Shown here: positions 62,003 to 64,000 of the stretch, in pieces
Layout: every line of letters begins with the position of its first letter
Numbering within the stretch: the stretch's first letter is position 1
Assembly (NCBI RefSeq): GCF_009646335.1
Contig: NZ_WJBU01000001.1
Span: forward strand, 366,135-430,134
DNA from: Caenimonas koreensis DSM 17982
GTDB taxonomy: Bacteria; Pseudomonadota; Gammaproteobacteria; Burkholderiales; Burkholderiaceae_C
Length of the DNA stretch: 64,000 nt
Direction of reading: 5' to 3'
The notes under the pieces: model-generated
Database searches by the model: none
Seen by the model: only the letters and a program-made list of their open reading frames with translations
Told to the model about the DNA's origin: nothing
Made by a program: the position numbers and the translations under genes

Positions 62003-63924
62003 CACGAACTCTTGCGAACCCGCAAATACCACTCGCAGAGCAGCCGCACCTGCCTGTGCGTGTAGCCTTTCTCGACCATGCGATTGACAAAATCCTCATG
62101 CTTTTTCTGCTCGTCCGCGCTGGCTTTGGCGTTGAACGAGATCACGGGCAGCAGGTCTTCCGTGTTCGAAAACATCTTCTTCTCGATCACCGTTCGCAGC
62201 TTCTCGTAGCTCGTCCACACCGGGTTCTTGCCTGCATTGCTGGCACGCGCGCGCAGCACGAAGTTGACGATCTCGTTGCGGAAATCTTTCGGGTTCGACA
62301 GGCCAGCCGGCTTCTCGATCTTTTCAAGCTCGGCGTTGAGCGAGGCGCGGTCGAATATTTCACCGGTATCGGTATCGCGAAACTCCTGGTCCTGGATCCA
62401 GAAATCGGCATACGTCACGTAGCGGTCGAAGATGTTCTGGCCGTACTCAGAGTACGACTCCAGGTAGGCCGTCTGGATTTCCTTGCCGATGAATTCCGCG
62501 TAACGTGCCGACAGGTGCTCCTTGATGTACGACAGGTATTTCTGCTCGGTCTCGGCCGGGAACTGCTCGCGCTCGATCTGCTGCTCCAGCACGTACATCA
62601 GGTGCACAGGATTCGCCGCGACTTCCGTCGAGTCGAAGTTGAACACCTTGGAGATGATCTTGAACGCAAAGCGCGTGGAGATGCCCGTCATGCCTTCGTC
62701 CACACCCGCATAGTCGCGGTACTCCTGGAAGCTCTTGGCTTTGGGGTCTGTGTCTTTCAGGTTCTCGCCGTCGTAGATCTGCATCTTCGAGAAGATGCTC
62801 GAATTCTCCGGCTCCTTCAGCCGCGTGAGCACCGAGAACTGCGCCATCATTTTCAGCGTGCCCGGCGCACACACTGCGTCTTTCAGCGACGAATTGCGCA
62901 CGAGCTTCTCGTAGATCTTCACCTCTTCCGTCACGCGCAGGCAGTACGGCACTTTCACGATGTAGATGCGGTCGAGAAAGGCCTCGTTGTTCTTGTTGTT
63001 GCGAAACGCCTTCCACTCGCTCTCGTTCGAGTGGGCCATCACGATGCCGTCAAACGGAATCGCGCCGAAGCCTTCGGTGCCTTTGAAGTTGCCCTCCTGC
63101 GTGGCCGTGAGCAACGGATGCAGCACCTTGATGGGCGCCTTGAACATCTCGACGAATTCAAGCAGGCCCTGGTTGGCCAGGCACAGGCCGCCTGAATAGC
63201 TGTACGCGTCCGGGTCGTCCTGCGCGAAGGTTTCCAGTTTGCGGATGTCGATCTTGCCCACCAGCGCCGAGATGTCCTGGTTGTTCTCGTCGCCCGGCTC
63301 GGTCTTGGCGATGCCGCACTGCTTGAGGATCGACGGGTAGCGCTTGACCACGCGGAACTTGCGGATGTCGCCGCCGAATTCTTCCAGGCGCTTGACGGCC
63401 CACGGCGACATGATGCGCTGCAGGTAACGCTGGGGTATGCCGTATTGCGCTTCGAGAATGGGCGCGTCTTCGGCGTTGTTGAAAAGCCCCAGCGGTGATT
63501 CATTCACTGGCGAGCCCTTGATGGCGTAGAAAGGCACCTGCTCCATCAGGGCCTTGAGCCTCTCCGCGATGGATGACTTGCCGCCGCCCACAGGCCCCAG
63601 CAAGTAAAGAATCTGCTTTTTCTCCTCGAGGCCTTGCGCCGCGTGGCGAAAACATGAGACAACCTGCTCGATCGGCTCTTCAAGCCCGTAGAAGTCCTTG
63701 AAGGCCGGATAGATGCGCACCATCTTGTTGCCAAAGATGCGTGACAAACGCGCGTCATGCCGGGTGTCGACCATCTCCGGCTCGCCGATGGCCTTGAGCA
63801 TCCGCTCTGCCGCCGTGGCGTAGGCAAGCGGTTCGCGCTTGCACAGGTCAAGGTACTCTTCGAGCGACATTTCTTCTTCACGCGTCTGCTCGTAACGCGC
63901 CAGGAAATTGCGGACTACATCCAT
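62002..63924 (-). CDS. prkA: PrkA serine protein kinase / AAA+ protein
   Basis: A 640-residue AAA+ protein with a kinase-like C-terminal domain. The P-loop is LLGPVGGGKSSIAERL (about 108-120), and the AAA core contains YSGGLCLANQGLLEFVEMFK. The C-terminal PrkA domain covers roughly the last 250 residues. In other species PrkA works in sporulation or stationary-phase and nitrogen-starvation responses, and a protease-like AAA activity has also been proposed (family knowledge). A very strong TAGGAGG lies 6 bases before the ATG. First gene of a three-gene operon. Confidence 0.95.
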   Translation of the reverse strand: MDVVRNFLARYEQTREEEMSLEEYLDLCKREPLAYATAAERMLKAIGEPEMVDTRHDARLSRIFGNKMVRIYPAFKDFYGLEEPIEQVVSCFRHAAQGLEEKKQILYLLGPVGGGKSSIAERLKALMEQVPFYAIKGSPVNESPLGLFNNAEDAPILEAQYGIPQRYLQRIMSPWAVKRLEEFGGDIRKFRVVKRYPSILKQCGIAKTEPGDENNQDISALVGKIDIRKLETFAQDDPDAYSYSGGLCLANQGLLEFVEMFKAPIKVLHPLLTATQEGNFKGTEGFGAIPFDGIVMAHSNESEWKAFRNNKNNEAFLDRIYIVKVPYCLRVTEEVKIYEKLVRNSSLKDAVCAPGTLKMMAQFSVLTRLKEPENSSIFSKMQIYDGENLKDTDPKAKSFQEYRDYAGVDEGMTGISTRFAFKIISKVFNFDSTEVAANPVHLMYVLEQQIEREQFPAETEQKYLSYIKEHLSARYAEFIGKEIQTAYLESYSEYGQNIFDRYVTYADFWIQDQEFRDTDTGEIFDRASLNAELEKIEKPAGLSNPKDFRNEIVNFVLRARASNAGKNPVWTSYEKLRTVIEKKMFSNTEDLLPVISFNAKASADEQKKHEDFVNRMVEKGYTHRQVRLLCEWYLRVRKSS

Positions 63925-63950
63925 GGAAACCTCCTAAGGAAGGTCTGATC

Positions 63951-63994
63951 AACTCGCAAACGAGCCCGCTTTGACGGCGCGATAGCTGCGAGTT
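63951..63994. repeat. 8-base inverted repeat upstream of prkA
   Basis: AACTCGCA (63951-63958) and TGCGAGTT (63987-63994) flank a 28-base spacer in the prkA promoter region. A small CTCG-CAAA-CGAG hairpin overlaps the first arm. The prkA promoter itself is not evident before the window ends. Confidence 0.35.
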
Positions 63995-64000
63995 TCGAAC

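Noticed and set aside
62056..63195. 379-codon plus-strand open frame opposite prkA
   Set aside because: Antisense shadow of prkA with no ribosome binding site or domain.
1..64000. Search for CRISPR arrays, insertion sequences, prophage genes and rRNA
   Set aside because: No regularly spaced repeats, no transposase or integrase motifs, and no rRNA sequences were seen.

Overview
The window reads as chromosomal DNA of a high-GC betaproteobacterium, most likely Burkholderiales and probably Comamonadaceae-like. The evidence is the EarP/EF-P(Arg32) translation system, an RpoD with a long Lys/Ala-rich N-terminal extension, a phasin, dnaG next to rpoD, livKHMGF transport, and a vanillate/protocatechuate 4,5-cleavage type gene set. 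There is no insertion sequence, phage gene or CRISPR array. Genes are dense, and many neighbours overlap by 1-4 bases (ATGA, GTGA, TTGA, TGATG).

Layout. 1-1.4 kb: pcm (cut by the window edge) and surE. 1.5-5.1 kb: quinone oxidoreductase, tRNA-His, ppiD, tRNA-Val, hupB with a structured leader. 5.4-8.9 kb: leftward tartrate dehydrogenase-like gene, a fluoroacetate-dehalogenase-like hydrolase, an EamA transporter and pgsA. 8.9-17.2 kb: uvrC, then earP - response regulator - histidine kinase rightward. These meet a leftward PAP2 phosphatase and eptA (lipid A modification), followed by efp. 17.3-25 kb: a 1759-residue Ser/Thr kinase-ATPase-histidine kinase, a DUF3445 haem N-demethylase-like gene, a tail-anchored protein and a LOG-family nucleosidase. 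25-32.3 kb: MFS, rmuC, hydroxyacid dehydrogenase, NhaD/citrate-like transporter, CsbD, nitroreductase, thioesterase, HDAC-like deacetylase. 32.3-41.3 kb: phasin, patatin lipoprotein, SDR/ggt, BrkB, acyl-CoA synthetase, dnaG. 41.3-44 kb: rpoD behind a roughly 300-base structured leader.

44-58.7 kb is an aromatic catabolism block. It holds a protocatechuate 4,5-dioxygenase pair with a LysR regulator, an AraC/PobR-like regulator, a P450 with its own [2Fe-2S] ferredoxin, a branched-chain/aromatic-acid type ABC transporter, and a GntR regulator divergent from vanA-vanB followed by a MetE-core gene. A coherent reading is uptake of methoxylated aromatics, O-demethylation by P450 and/or VanAB, and ring cleavage by LigAB. 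The MetE-core gene directly behind vanAB is the least explained element and the best candidate for new biology. An unrecognised secreted/membrane protein (53.7-54.5 kb) sits between the transporter and the van regulator.

58.7-64 kb: a DUF1810 gene and the translationally coupled prkA-yeaH-spoVR stress/starvation operon. Other items that stand out are the intact defluorinase signature in the 6.5 kb hydrolase, the AT-hook-like tail of RpoD, and palindromes lying inside promoter spacers (hupB, vanA).
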